A stretch of DNA of 64,000 nt, taken from the NCBI GenBank assembly GCA_037974665.1, contig CM075766.1, forward strand, positions 50,290,569 through 50,354,568, in the 5' to 3' direction. Below are positions 24,456 through 36,188 of this stretch, piece by piece (the first letter of the stretch is position 1; every line of letters begins with the position of its first letter). Origin of the DNA: Ehretia macrophylla (lineage: Eukaryota; Streptophyta; Magnoliopsida; Boraginales; Ehretiaceae). The notes beneath the pieces were generated by a model. It had not been told where the DNA came from. It saw only the letters and a program-made list of their open reading frames with translations, and did no database searches. Position numbers and translations under genes: made by a program.

Positions 24456-25690
24456 CACACATATATATGTATATACACACATATATGTTTGTATATAAAC
24501 CCAACTTTTTATTATCTTTTTGACTGTTTGCAGATCAACAAAGAAGAAAGATGATTTTAGCCTCGCCATTTCTGCAAAACTTGTCGCTGCCATTGACTTT
24601 ACAACACAAAGTTTTGATATAACCTCACTCAGAGATTCTTCAAACACAAGTTCAAACATAAACTTCTTTCACGGCTCTGTTTGTTCAATTTATATGTATA
24701 TATATTTGATTTTCTGAAGAGTTAAAATGATATGTCAATTTAATGGATTGTATAAAGAGCTATATGTCAATTTTAATGGATCATTATTTGCTGCTCTCGT
24801 AAGCTTGCTGCCGTCATCATCTTGCTGTTGTGAGCTTGCCGTTTTAACTCCTTTATCGTCGTGAACTTGCCGTCGTGAGGTTGAAGTGTTGAGCTAGCCA
24901 TTGTTATCGTGAGATGCTAACAGATTGTGTGATCGCCATTTGCGAGATGCGTCGATGGCTAAATGATTATAGTTGAAGTGAAATAAGGGTTTGACTAATT
25001 AGTATACATATATTGGGTATATATATATATATTCTTTTTTGGCTAATTAAAAATAAGGGCATATTAGTCATTTACTATATTTTGTTACTTACTTGGATGA
25101 AAACTTAGGTAGGGGGTACATATGTACCGATGGGTGAACCACAGGAGGGTCTGGAGGAGGTTTTGAGACCACAAGGAGGTCTTGTGCACTTACGGCTGAT
25201 CACAGAGGGGTCTAGTACTATTCACCCTATCTAACATATCTCCTATAGATTTTATGATTCATAAGTTTTTAATTTACTTATCAACAATATGAATTTTTGT
25301 CAATTGTATAACTCTTGCTCTCTTTATATGTTAATTCATTTAAAACTGTTAGTACGTGGTTTTCCTTGCAATATGTATATATTCTCTACCTTTTATATGA
25401 CTTGCCGTGTAATTATATATGCTTAGCTCAAAAAAGTAAAAAAATAACTCTAATTAAGAAAACTATACAATTTCATTCTTCGATGAATTAAGGCCCTTCT
25501 TAAGAATGTGCAAAAATCTTGCAAATAATTTTGCTAGCAATATCATATAGGATTTTAAGTTTTTGACTGGAATAAATTAATAATCTAGAATTAAATCAGG
25601 GTTGTTTCAAATTGACTCAATATGTGGCATTTTAATATGGTGTATCATACTAGCCCTTTTGTCTTTTGCTAAGTTCATACATTTAAAGAA

Positions 25691-26000
25691 TTAATCTCTT
25701 TAGATGGTTTATTAGCAATTGGTAATCTTTGAAAAAGTAAAACTAATCAGATTGGTGCAATGATGCTGGTATGGTTGCATTGCCCGCGTTAGAATGAGGC
25801 CCTCTGTTAAAAAAAATTGATATCTTTAGATGGTTTATTAGCAATTGGTAATCTTTGAAAGAGTAAAACTAATCAGATTGGTGCAATTAATGATGCTGGT
25901 ATGGTTGCATAGCCCTAGTTAAAAAAAGGCCCTTTGTTAAAAGAATTAATGTCTTATATAGTTTATATTAGCAATTGGTAATATTTGAAATAGTAAAATG
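25691..26000. repeat. Tandem repeat, about 150 bp x 2.3
   Basis: The unit containing AGATGGTTTATTAGCAATTG, GTAAAACTAATCAGATTGG and GATGCTGGTATGGTTGCAT occurs twice in full, then in part with decay. Non-coding. Confidence 0.85.
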
Positions 26001-26055
26001 TAGACAATGTTCGGAATTATTCTTTTTTAGGATAGACTTGGTCACTACTACAAAT

Positions 26056-28279
26056 TGTAGTGGGCTAGAACCAGCCCACTTGTACCTACTGGCCCAAAGT
26101 CATAGTTAAGGGGAGGATCGACTCTAACTAAGGAAAGAACAAGATATCTAGAAGTTAATCATGAAGTCAATCATATCATGGAATCAATCATGGGATTTGA
26201 TGGATCCTCCAAGTATGGTAAGAAGTCCATGCTTCGGCATTAAGTAAGAAGGGAAGTTGGCTATAAAAATGAGGGAGAGGTTACACTTAGGAAGGGCATC
26301 AGAACCTAAACACTCTTAGCCTTACCCTACAACAAAGCTATCTTCAGCCATTATGGTCCTTGCCTGTCACTCGCTGGTCAGGACCCCTTTTGATAAAAGG
26401 GATTGGGGATTGCTCTAATCTTAATTGTAGATTCTGAAGGTTTACAATTTGGCGCCCACCGTGGGGCCTCTAACCACCGTAGTGAACAAATATCAGAGAT
26501 GGCTGAACCCGTACCAGAAAGCATGGAGCAACAACTAAATGCCATATGTATATCATAGGATAGCAATCGTAGTGCGTACCACTACATATTAGACGACTAC
26601 TTAATAATAAAGCCTCTTTTTCGTCTGTTCGATCCCATCATTCAAGAATTGTTCAATGAGGTAACTATAAGCTCCATGTATGTCAATGCCTTCAAAACCT
26701 GTACAGTTGGTCATTTAGAAGTTTAACTTACAGTATTGGCATGACGAAGGAAAATAATGTATTCGCATATTCCATAAGAAAGGTACCAGGGTATTAAAGA
26801 TAGTAACACTCTTCGGTAATCATACGCTAGAAATCAATACTAATTAATATAGTTATATATGTAAGTCATGCTTTGTTTTTGTTGTTGTAGTTAACTATGT
26901 GTTCTGAGTATTTTCGTAATTTGAGACATAAAATATATAATTATAAGAAATATATGATTTGATGGTTAAAAAAAAAAAAACTAATTACTGCTAATTTAAT
27001 ATATGTTTGGTTGTCGGAGAGAAGACTAACATGATTTAGGTCATTGTATAAACATATGATTATTTTTAACAAATTATATATACATGATTGATCTCATACC
27101 ATATTTACAAAGTTAGGCTAAATTATATACATGATTGATGCATACTATATTCACAAAGTTGACTAAATTATATATACATGATTGATGCACCTTTATTAGA
27201 CTCTCGTGCTATTTTAGAGTTAAACTTTATTTTAGTGAGATTTAGTCAAGCTTACATTTATATTAGTTCATATTTCAGTATAATATACACATATATGTAG
27301 AACTATGCATTTATGGTTACTGGAGTATAGTGAAAAAAGCGATCCATTGTGGCATATGGAACTTGACAGGCATCCTAAGGGTGTGGCTGAAACTAAAGCC
27401 TGAAGCACCTAAGGGTACGACTGAAGCTAAAAGCCCAACGCACCTAAGGGTGCGGCTGAAACTAAAACCTGAAGCACCTAAGGGTACGGCTGAAACTAGA
27501 GGCTGAAGCACCTAAGGGTGCAGCTGAAACACTTAAGGGTGCGACTGAAACTAAAGCCCGAAGCACCTAAGGGTGCGGCTGAAACTAAGGCCTGAAGCAC
27601 CTAAGGGTGTGGTTGAAATAAAAGCCTGAAGCGACCCAAGGGGTTACAGAAAGCCTGAAGCACCTCAAGGGATTGCAGCTAAATAAAAGCCTGGAACACC
27701 CTAAGGGAAATATGGCCCAACTTGGTCTAGAGCATCTTATGGAAGATGCTACCCAACTTGGCTTAAAGCAACCTAGAGGGGATGCGGCTCAAAATTTAGA
27801 AGACTGAAGACCAGTCCTACAAGGGTAAAATGACTAGTTACTCTCTAACTCGAAAACATTTCAACTTAGAGAGTGAGGGACTTACTGTAGTGGGCCAGAA
27901 CCAGCCCACTTGTTCCTGTTGGCCCAAAGTCATAGTTAAGGGGAAAATCGGCTCTAACTAAGGAAAGAACAAGATATCTGAAAGTTAATCATGAAGTCAA
28001 TCATATCATGGAATCAATCACGAGATTGGATGGATCCTCTAAGTATGGTAAGAAGTCCATGCTTCAGTATTAAATAAGAAGGGAGGTTGGCTATATAAAG
28101 GATGGAGAGGCTACACTTAGGAATGGCATCGGAACCTAAACACTCTTAGGCCTAGCCTACAGCAAAGCTATCTTCAGCCGTCACGGTCCTTGCATGTCAC
28201 TCGCTAGTCAGGACCCCTTTTGATAAAAGGGATTAATAGGGATTGCTCCAATCTTAATTGTAGATTTTGATAGTCTACA
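26056..28279 (+). mobile_element. Small non-autonomous LTR element (TRIM/LARD type)
   Basis: LTRs at 26056-26446 (391 bp) and 27886-28279 (394 bp) begin TGTAGTGGG and end CTACA or TTTACA. The 5-bp duplication CAAAT is perfect (26051-26055, 28280-28284). The primer site GGCGCCCACCGTGGGGCC (about 26451-26468) is identical to that of the gypsy-type element at 396. The 1.44-kb interior has no coding frame. It ends in a tandem-repeat array and a purine-rich stretch (GAGAGTGAGGGA). LTRs appear about 93-95% identical, so it is older than the first element. It was never protein-coding as far as visible. Confidence 0.92.
27365..27700. repeat. Tandem array inside the small LTR element
   Basis: Units of about 35-38 bp with core CACCTAAGGGTGCGGCTGAA and linker ACTAAAGCCTGA, roughly eight to nine copies, drifting in sequence toward the right. 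It occupies the same place as the internal array of the gypsy-type element. Confidence 0.88.
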
Positions 28280-28678
28280 CAAATAACAATAGACATGAAA
28301 TTGAACACCCAAAAATTGAAGAATGATCTAGTAGCGATTTATTATACTCAAAGATTAATTAATTTTGAGCTGACACTACGGCTTTGGGCTCCAAATTTTT
28401 TTTTTATATAAAAAAAACAAAGAAATATGGGATTACCAAGATGTATTTTCCAAGTGCCAACGGTTGGATGGATAATTATTTGATAAGCTACCCAAAATTG
28501 ACCCTATGCTGCTTGAGAATTTATAATAATCATTCAAATTAGCTTCTGCTTATCGGCAGCCGATCGATAAACCATTCCATGAAACTGTCAACGGGAATCC
28601 CCTGTATATACTCGCCCGATGATAACCTAGTAGTACCATATTCAACTTTCATATATATTGGGAAAAGAGAAAAAGAAA

Positions 28679-29170
28679 ATGGTGTCACAAAAAATCTCGT
28701 TACTTCTGTTTTGTCTGGTGAGCTTGGCTGTGGTTCAATTATCCATAGCTCAAAATTCACAGCAAGACTACCTCAACGCTCATAATGCTGCTCGTGCGCG
28801 TGTCGGCGTTGGACCGATGAAATGGGACGAGAAGGTGGCAGCCTATGCACGCAATTATGCTAACAAGAGAAAGGGTGACTGCAGACTTGAACACTCACAG
28901 AATCGTCCATATGGCGAGAACATCCTCACGGGATCTGGCAAACCCTACACCGCCAAGGATGCAGTGAATTTGTGGGTCGCAGAGAAGGCGTACTATAATT
29001 ATAATACCAACACCTGTGCTGGAGGAAAGGTGTGTGGCCACTACACACAAGTAGTGTGGCGTAGCTCAGTGAAGCTTGGATGTGCTAGGGTTCAATGCAG
29101 CAATGGTGGGTGGTTTATCACTTGCAACTATGATCCCCCAGGCAATTACGTAGGGCGACGTCCATATTAA
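28679..29170 (+). CDS. PR1: Pathogenesis-related protein 1 (PR-1), copy A2
   Basis: Intronless, 163 residues. Signal peptide [20 protein letters not shown] to about residue 25 (LSIAQ), then a complete CAP domain: [48 protein letters not shown] and the CAPE-type end [11 protein letters not shown]. The protein is basic and secreted. The ATG at 28679 is used because the signal peptide starts there; upstream in-frame sequence lacks an ATG. A TATA-like TGTATATA lies near 28603. Its 3' third is nearly identical to the pseudogene fragment at 12972. The small LTR element ends only about 400 bases upstream, so part of the promoter may be new. Confidence 0.95.
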   Translation: MVSQKISLLLFCLVSLAVVQLSIAQNSQQDYLNAHNAARARVGVGPMKWDEKVAAYARNYANKRKGDCRLEHSQNRPYGENILTGSGKPYTAKDAVNLWVAEKAYYNYNTNTCAGGKVCGHYTQVVWRSSVKLGCARVQCSNGGWFITCNYDPPGNYVGRRPY

Positions 29171-29448
29171 TGATGTGTAACTCCATTACAATTCAAGTGT
29201 CATGTTGCACTTGCTATTTGCTAGTGCTAGCAATAATTAAGTATAAAAAGTAATATCTTTATGAGAGTCGCAAGAATAATGTAAAATTATTTTAAATATG
29301 CGGTCGTAAAATGATGGTATATATTACCCCATTGCATGGTAGATGATCTGCTCTATTCTTGAGCAAATTAAATGTATGAAGCATTTTCCACTTATCTATG
29401 AACTATTAAGAGCTTTTCAAATGCATAAGTTTCACTTAGTATCTAGAC

Positions 29449-29933
29449 GGGAAAATCTCACATTTAGTCTATATTATTTGCAAAGTGTCTTAATTTAGTT
29501 TTTATTGTTCAAAATGTTTCAATTTCGTCCCTATTATTTCTCTAAAAGTTTCAATTTCATCCCTATTATTTGAAATTTTCAATTTCGTCATTATTGTTTT
29601 CCAAAAAGTTTTAATTTTATCCCTATTATTTTTAAAAAATTACAAATTCATCCCTATTGTTTCTCAAAAAAATTCAATTTAGTCCTTGGATAATAGAGAC
29701 GAATTTAAAACTTTAAGAAAATAATACGAACGAAATTGAAACTTTTTAAAAATAATAGGGACGAAATTGAAACTTTTTAAAAAATAATAGGGATTAAATT
29801 GAGACATATTAAACAATAGAGATAAAATTAAAATTTTTAGTGAAACAATAGAGACTAAATTGAGACATTTTAAATAATATGGACTAAATTGAGACACTAT
29901 ATAAACAATAGGGACTAAATGTGAAATTTTCCC
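29449..29933. mobile_element. Foldback MITE with 9-bp target duplication
   Basis: Ends GGGAAAATCTCACATTTAGTC and its inverse (GGGAAAATTTCACATTTAGTC). The perfect 9-bp duplication TATCTAGAC lies at 29440-29448 and 29934-29942, which is Mutator-like. The two arms are made of repeated TTTCAATTT(C/A)(G/A)TCCCTATTATTT units in opposite orientation, so most of the 485 bp can fold on itself. It has no genes. Confidence 0.9.
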
Positions 29934-29942
29934 TATCTAGAC

Positions 29943-30570
29943 TATGTTCTACGGTTGGCTGATTTTTCATTTGTGTTTTTAATCTTCCTTTAATTAAAAG
30001 TCTACAATAATATATTCTTCTTCATTATGGGGTGTAATTTAACATCTTAATTTCCTGCAATTAAAAGAATTGAGAACATAGTTTCCTTTCCCTCTAACAG
30101 TTTTAAACGTATACCTATTTACTCGATGAACTCTTTTAGTTTTGGGACAAAAAGATCCCCGCTATAACTCTTTACACCAATAATTTAGACATTTACCGAT
30201 TTTTATTATTGATTAATTAGCCATTATTTTTTTAATGTTAGATATGTCAATTTGTATGAATTCTGTTTTTTTTTTTTTTTTTAATTCAATGGTGGCCAAA
30301 GTCATTTTATTACATCACTTATCTTAGACACAAAAATTAATTTCTCGCACTTAAAGCAAAAATCATACCATTAGAGAAAATGGGCAGTGTATGAATCTTT
30401 TTGTTATATATGGATCGAATCATCTTCCACATATGTGAATCATACTATTAGAGAAAATGGACAGTGTATAAATCCTTTTGTTATATATGGATCGGATCAT
30501 CTTTCACATATGTGAATCATACCATTAGAGGAAATGGGCACTTAAAGCGGAAAGGAGACCTTCGCCACAA
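29943..30570. other. Intergenic, no gene seen
   Basis: AT-rich with an 18-19 base T run near 30266 and a near-exact repeat of about 85 bp (30383-30450 and 30451-30530, containing GGATCGAATCATCTT and ACCATTAGAG). No gene seen. Confidence 0.5.
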
Positions 30571-31106
30571 AATAGTCTCCAACTGCGGCACATGACACGT
30601 CAATTTATAACGCCAGTGAATTCCAAACATGATATACAATATACATGCAAGTTGTATATCAGAGCACATGCATGCAATTGCGTAGTATATATATATGGCT
30701 TCTCTTTTAGTGAAAGATGTCCAATTCATGGATATGATATTCATTTTGAATTGCTCCCAACAGAAGAAAGGGTGCTATTCCTCAATTTCTACGTAAACCA
30801 ATGATATTATTCCAATAGATATGACATAGATAATGTAGTAAATTGAGAGAAAATCTAGTTAGTACTTATAAGCTAAAACCCTTGACTTAAGAAATACATA
30901 GTTTCTTTTTTTTCACTAAACTGAATATATAAGCTATCTTCATTATTCAAGCACTAAATGATTCATTATACTAAATTTTGAGTTTTTCGCAAGACAAGGC
31001 TAGGGTTTTATATCCAAGGGGAACGTTTTGGTGACTTTAGGGTTGCGTAAAATGGTAATTCTAATGATGACCTTTCAACTTCTGCAAGTAAAGTTCCAGT
31101 TTATTG

Positions 31107-31122
31107 CCTATATATATATATA
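31107..31122 (+). promoter_or_regulatory. TATA box of PR-1 gene B2
   Basis: CCTATATATATATAT about 80-90 bases before the ATG at 31199. The whole 30580-31198 promoter matches 8390-9013 plus 9842-9898 upstream of copy B1. Confidence 0.6.
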
Positions 31123-31198
31123 TCTAATGATGAACCACTGCTTCTTCACTCATAATCAGAAACATTCTTAATTTGCATGCTTTACTATAGCCATATTA

Positions 31199-31681
31199 AT
31201 GGAAATTCACAAACTTTCGATAGCCTTTCTCTGTCTAATAAGCGCAACCCTTATGTTTCCCTCTCAAGCCCAGAATCTACCACAAGATTATGTGAATGCT
31301 CATAACTCAGCTCGTTCTCAAGTAAATGTCGCATATGTAACTTGGAATACAACCCTTGCAGCATATGCGCAAAACTATGCAAACCAAAGAATTGCTAATT
31401 GCAGTCTTGTGCACTCAGGCGGACCGTACGGTGAGAACCTTGCCAAGGGCAGCGGTTCATTCACAGGCACGGCTGCGGTTAACCTATGGGTGGCCGAGAA
31501 GCCTTACTATGACTATTACTCTAATACGTGCGTTGGAGGAGAATGCCTGCATTACACGCAAGTAGTGTGGCACGACTCAGTGCGTATGGGATGTGCGAGG
31601 GTTCAATGCCAGAACGGGTGGTGGTTTGTGATCTGCAACTATGATGCTCCAGGCAACTGGGAGGGTGAATATCCTTACTAG
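31199..31681 (+). CDS. PR-1-like protein, copy B2
   Basis: Intronless, 160 residues. Signal peptide [20 protein letters not shown] to about residue 25 (SQAQN), then the CAP domain: [49 protein letters not shown] and WWFVICNYD. It is secreted. Compared with the A copies it lacks the NR before PYGEN, has GTAAVNLW in place of the AKDAV stretch, and ends [11 protein letters not shown], not the usual GQRPY type, so any peptide released after CNYD would carry an acidic residue where the CAPE consensus is basic. The paralogue B1 at 11272 is broken, so this is the only intact B-type gene here. Confidence 0.93.
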   Translation: MEIHKLSIAFLCLISATLMFPSQAQNLPQDYVNAHNSARSQVNVAYVTWNTTLAAYAQNYANQRIANCSLVHSGGPYGENLAKGSGSFTGTAAVNLWVAEKPYYDYYSNTCVGGECLHYTQVVWHDSVRMGCARVQCQNGWWFVICNYDAPGNWEGEYPY

Positions 31682-33255
31682 AGGCTTCGAAAAATAAAAA
31701 TTTTGAGCTGTTAATATTTATAGCTCAGTGTCAAATAAATAAACCAGTTATAATTACATGGAACTGGATTGAGATGCATTAAATCGAAAAATAATCTGAG
31801 CTGTAACACTACTGTTCAAGGAATGATATATATATATAAAGTACTTTAATTTCCAGAACCTGATGTTAATTATTTTAGTTTTGGTCTTGTCAGTTCTGGG
31901 TGAAGTTGCATGCATGTCTCAGCTGGAAACTAAATAGTTGTGCTTCTTGTTGTAGCAATAGCATACTTGCAGAGATGTCTATTGGGACAAGATTTGGAAC
32001 TATTATCACCCAAGAGTTGGAGTGAAATGTTCGGACACTAACATATTATAATCAAATATTTTAAGTTTTAACTCACAATTTCGACATCTATTTTATCGAG
32101 AAAAAAAAAAAGAATTGGAACTATTTTAATTGTACAGGTTTGCTGAAAAATTTGGCTAAGGGAAGCATGTGGAAAAGCTGCAAGGCGAATACATACTTTC
32201 TAAATTAAATTACTATCAAGTGTTTAGATTTCAATTGATGGGAACAACATATACAGTATATATTCAGATTTATGAGATTTAAGATTTAAGATTTAAGAAA
32301 ATATCATGGTGGATCTCTCCTGTTAATTACATTTTTGTTTTTGCTTAGTTACACCAATCACTACACGACCTGGCCTTTGCTCTAGTGATATGTTTTTCTT
32401 TATAAATGCGAGCGATTACGATATCAATTTTCACAAATGACATTATTTAATATGTGTTGTATGACTTATATCTTTCATAAATCAAAAATCAAAAACAAAA
32501 AAATAAAGTTTTGTCTTGCCATCAATAAAAACTACTCTTTGTTTACAGCCATCCCTGAGAAAGATTTAAGCTGAATCGCTCTAGTAACTATTTTTTCTTT
32601 GTTTGTATTTCTAAATTATTCATTTCTTTCATTTATGGCAACAATGAATTGGATAGAATGAAACATCTTTTCCCAATACAATTTTCTTCCATTATATGAT
32701 ATCTCTATGTGCAATACAATAATCTTGACTCATATATATTATCATGTGGAATACCATAATGTCACTCCACGTAAAAGAACGTGTTAAGTTAATAAATGAA
32801 TAAAATACACCATTCTCTAAAAGTTTTAAACTTACAAATGAAATGATCATGTTTAATTAAAGAATAAATAATATAAAACCCCCTATCAAATTTTAAAGTT
32901 ATAGAAGAAAGAAACTCACGAGCAACATAACAGGGGAAAAGAACAGAAACGGAACTATCGAAAAAAGAATCACAATTAGTTTTCATTAAAATCACCAAAT
33001 TGATAAGAGATTGATATGAACAAGCTAAAGCATCTACTTCGCCAACTACAATAAGCAACAGTATTGCACCCCGGGCGCGCAATCTTCGTACATTTTAATG
33101 GAGGCTAATTTATATACAATCTTGCCGACCAATGTGTATCCTGTCGTTACTCAAAACGTGAAGTTGATTAGCACTGAGAGAAATTAATAGTGAGAGCTAA
33201 CAATGCTTGGCGTCCCTTTCCATGAAGATGGCAGTGCTAGTGTATCCTGATACGA
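31682..33255. other. Intergenic, no gene seen
   Basis: The first about 150 bases are the duplicated 3' flank shared with copy B1. The rest is AT-rich. A stretch near 32370-32480 (GCTCTAGTGATATG...) faintly resembles the SINE-like family at 40938, but is too degraded to call. Confidence 0.45.
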
Positions 33256-35992
33256 TCAATTGTATGGTTTTAGATGAAAATTTTGGCAGGCTGGCTTGTA
33301 TGATTTCTTGGCTGCTGCTTGCTCAAACTTCTTGATGGCAGCTTCATTCTCTTCTAAGCTAGTTTGGACAAAGAACCTTATCCACCAAGATGAGCTCCGG
33401 AATTTGGCCTTCACGAAAACATACGCAAACGAAAAGGAAAAGATAAACATAGGCATTCAAACTTTGGAAAAACTTCTCCTAGTTAAAAAAGCAGGCAAAC
33501 AAAACCACATATTTTCAACAAAGTGATTGAATATGCTAAACATCTAAGACTAGTGTTATGTGGCTAATTCTTTACATTAGCATCTCCTTAGATTTCCTTA
33601 GCAAAAAGAAATGTATGTTCTCGTTAGGAGACGGATCTTGACAATCCACACAATTCTGAGTTAGAATAGAACTTTCATCAACTTGAGCAGGGAATTAGGT
33701 TCACGAGTTGCATATAAAACATGCTTAGATGGAAAACGGGTTCTGCTAGGACTATATAGATCATTCCAGACATGATTGTCCATCGATAGATTGACGAAGA
33801 CTGAAGTGCAATACAGATGTATCAAAAGACAAATAGTAAGTTAAGAGAACTATAATTAACAGAAAGAGAAGATAAATGACGTACTGGGCGACCAAATTTA
33901 GAGAGCTCTGACATTTTAACTCTTGGCTGTGCAGGATGACCTAAAAAAAGATCAACAATTTAGCAGACCTTAATTACTTCCATTAAATAAGATCAGCAAT
34001 TATGAACGGGTATAAATTATCAACTATAAACAGGTAAACCATTTCCATTCTTCAGTAGCTTAAGGATCAAATAGGATTATTATTTAAGATAGTACAACGG
34101 CAGGCCCATCTAAATGTATTAGCGCAGGGCCAAAAGTTTCATTTGAATAAAAGTAGCCCAAATATGTGGGGGCTTGTTTATGACATTTATAGACAGACTG
34201 TTTCCTCCAAATATAAGATTGATGTTATGATGTGGTAATCCACCATAGGTCAGATTCAATTTGCCTAATTAACTCGTAGTATTCTACTTATTCTAGGCAA
34301 TATGCAGAATAATTCAAGTACATGACCATGCCACAATTTGGTAGCCAAAATTACCAGATAATATAATAACACCATCAGCAGCTACCCTTGCCAATTCTGG
34401 AAGTGTCTTGTTGAGATATCTTGGGGACAAATAATCCAGTGCATCTGAAATTATGACAAGAGAGAATGACTTTGCTCGGTAGGGGAGGGGAAACTTAATA
34501 TCAGCTACACGTACAATGCCTTTGCGCACAAGACTCTTGCAGTTCCCATCAATATCATCTAAGTCATATGGGTCAATGCCCCACGCTTCAGTATCCTCTT
34601 CTTTCAATAATTTAGAGACAACTGAGCAAGTGTCAGGTCCAACATGCAATACTTTATGCAAACTGTCACCATATGCTTTCTTCAGAAAAGGCAGTACTCT
34701 CTGAACCTCTAGTGCACACGAGGCACCTGCATTTATGTAGATCAAACCCTTAATATGAAAAGTTTTTCATTGGTAAGTCAAAAGCCAGTGCCAGTAAATA
34801 GTAAGATCAGCGTCATGAGAAACTGGCTTGAGAGGAAACCTAGAGGACTAAGTTGAATGGCAAGGACTTGGCATCTTCTTCTCTACCTTAAGCATTGAAG
34901 TCGTATCATAAAGTATCAAAATGAGATAGAAATTCCCGGCAATGAACAAGGTTAGATAACGCCTCAAAACACACACACACACATGAGATGGAAACATAGA
35001 CGTAAAATCTTTTTCTCTTTTGGGGGGAGGGGGAGTGTGCAAGGAGGCACAGATTGAAAAGGTGAGATGACACCCCAAAGCCATTTCCCCACTTGCACCA
35101 AATATCCACGTATTGTGTTACCTTACTTATCAATTTATCATTTCTCCATTTGAGATAGAGAGGGATGTAAGGTTCTTTTTCTAATTTCTTTTTTCTTGGT
35201 CTGGCAGGGCAGAGGAGTTAAAGATGGGTGAGGTAGAAAATCTGAGATAACACCTTAAAGCCATTTCCATTTGCACCCGATATACACATACTCTGTGTCT
35301 TAGTTCCCTATTTATCATTTCTCTTCTATGGGAATTGAGGAATTCTCTTAAACCGAAAACACTCTTCAATAATGTCTCTCTCTTCTGAATAGCATCATTG
35401 CTCTGCTATGGGAATTGAGGAATTCTCTTAAACCAAAAACACTCTTCAATGATGTCTCTCTCTTCTGAATTGCTCGCACGAGTGGAGTACAATCAAGTTA
35501 CATGGTACCATAGATATGAAAAGTTTAAGGTGAGACGATCACCTTCAAGTCTACTAAAAGCTTCTATGCCACTGCTCCTTCCACCTGTCAAAAACAAATT
35601 GAGAAAAGAAGATTGTTTAACTTCCACAACATGCATAAATCCTAAAGCCAACATGCAAGTTCCAGAATATCCTCTCCAGCAAGAATTCTACCACAGAATG
35701 ACCCAAAATAATTCATTCATAATTGCTTCAATATTAAGAAGTATATACATGAACAGATGAATTACAGACCTGATCCATGATATACATAACCAACAATCAG
35801 CAATGCACCCTGAAAATATCAAAGAAGCATTATCAGAAATAACAACTCTAGTTATACGTTGTAGCAGATCAAAGAAAATCATTAAGACGAGAGGAAGTGC
35901 TCATTCCACTGTCATATCAGCACATAGGCTTAAAGAGAGATATTTGCATTCTTTGTGATACATATGGCGACGGCCTTTTCTTTTTCATTTTT

Positions 35993-36027
<35 letters not shown>

Positions 36028-36188
36028 AGATTAAATTTTCGAGGGTGTAGGAAAAAAAATTGAGTTACCACAATCACAAGTCCTATTGATAATACTGGAG
36101 ATGGGCGCGTTTTAGAGTGCAACGAGCCCATAAAAGTAATGCTTCCAACATCTGCACCACGACGAGAAGTATTTGGCCGCCTTGACAT
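33256..36188 (-). CDS. CGR3: CGR2/CGR3-like Golgi pectin methyltransferase
   Basis: Six exons, minus strand: 36188-36069, 35809-35770, 35584-35543, 34726-34355, 33940-33885, 33408-33256. All junctions are GT-AG and phases agree, giving 260 residues. The N-terminus is cytosolic and basic (MSRRPNTSRR), followed by one membrane segment at about 32-49 (LSIGLVIVGALLIVGYVY), so it is a type II Golgi protein. The luminal part has the family's methyltransferase-like core: VLHVGPDTCSVVSKLL, EAWGIDPYDL, VADIKFPLPYR, SDALDYLSPRYLNKTLPELA. The end is SSSWWIRFF...YKPACQNFHLKPYN. Family knowledge: Arabidopsis CGR2 and CGR3 methylesterify homogalacturonan in the Golgi using S-adenosylmethionine. A 5' UTR exon (about 37145-37081) ending in a good donor, with an acceptor near 36210, is likely. 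Either paralogue name could apply. Confidence 0.93.
34980..35475. repeat. Local duplications inside the CGR intron 3
   Basis: Two direct repeats. About 150 bp at 35000-35150 recurs, diverged, at 35180-35325 (shared CCAAAGCCATTTCC/CTTAAAGCCATTTCC and TTATCATTTCTC). About 70 bp at 35324-35395 recurs almost exactly at 35403-35473 (GGGAATTGAGGAATTCTCTT). These are intronic and non-coding. Confidence 0.75.
35995..36026. repeat. G32 homopolymer in CGR intron 1
   Basis: An uninterrupted run of 32 Gs on the plus strand (C on the transcript). It lies about 40 bases into the first intron. Confidence 0.95.

Larger units (their letters stand above)
13872..25227. mobile_element. TIR DNA transposon (MULE-like), split by a Copia element
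   Basis: Terminal inverted repeats of about 130 bp. The left reads GTGAATAGCATTAGATCCC... and the reverse complement of the right end reads GGTGAATAGTACTAGACCC.... Both run on through GTGGTCTCAAAAC and GGTACATATG. The duplication TATCTAAC flanks it (13864-13871 and 25228-25235); 8-9 bp fits Mutator-like elements, though I cannot fix the superfamily. The element's own DNA is only 13872-14298 and 24456-25227 (about 1.2 kb), and the rest is the inserted Copia element. The left arm has a C15 run and CCCCATCCCCAT repeats. The right arm includes GCTTGCCGTCGTGAG-type repeats at about 24800-24960. No transposase is seen. Confidence 0.8.

Noticed and set aside
32370-32480. Third SINE copy
   Set aside because: Only an A-box-like run (CTCTAGTGATATG) is seen. 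B-box and tail are not convincing.
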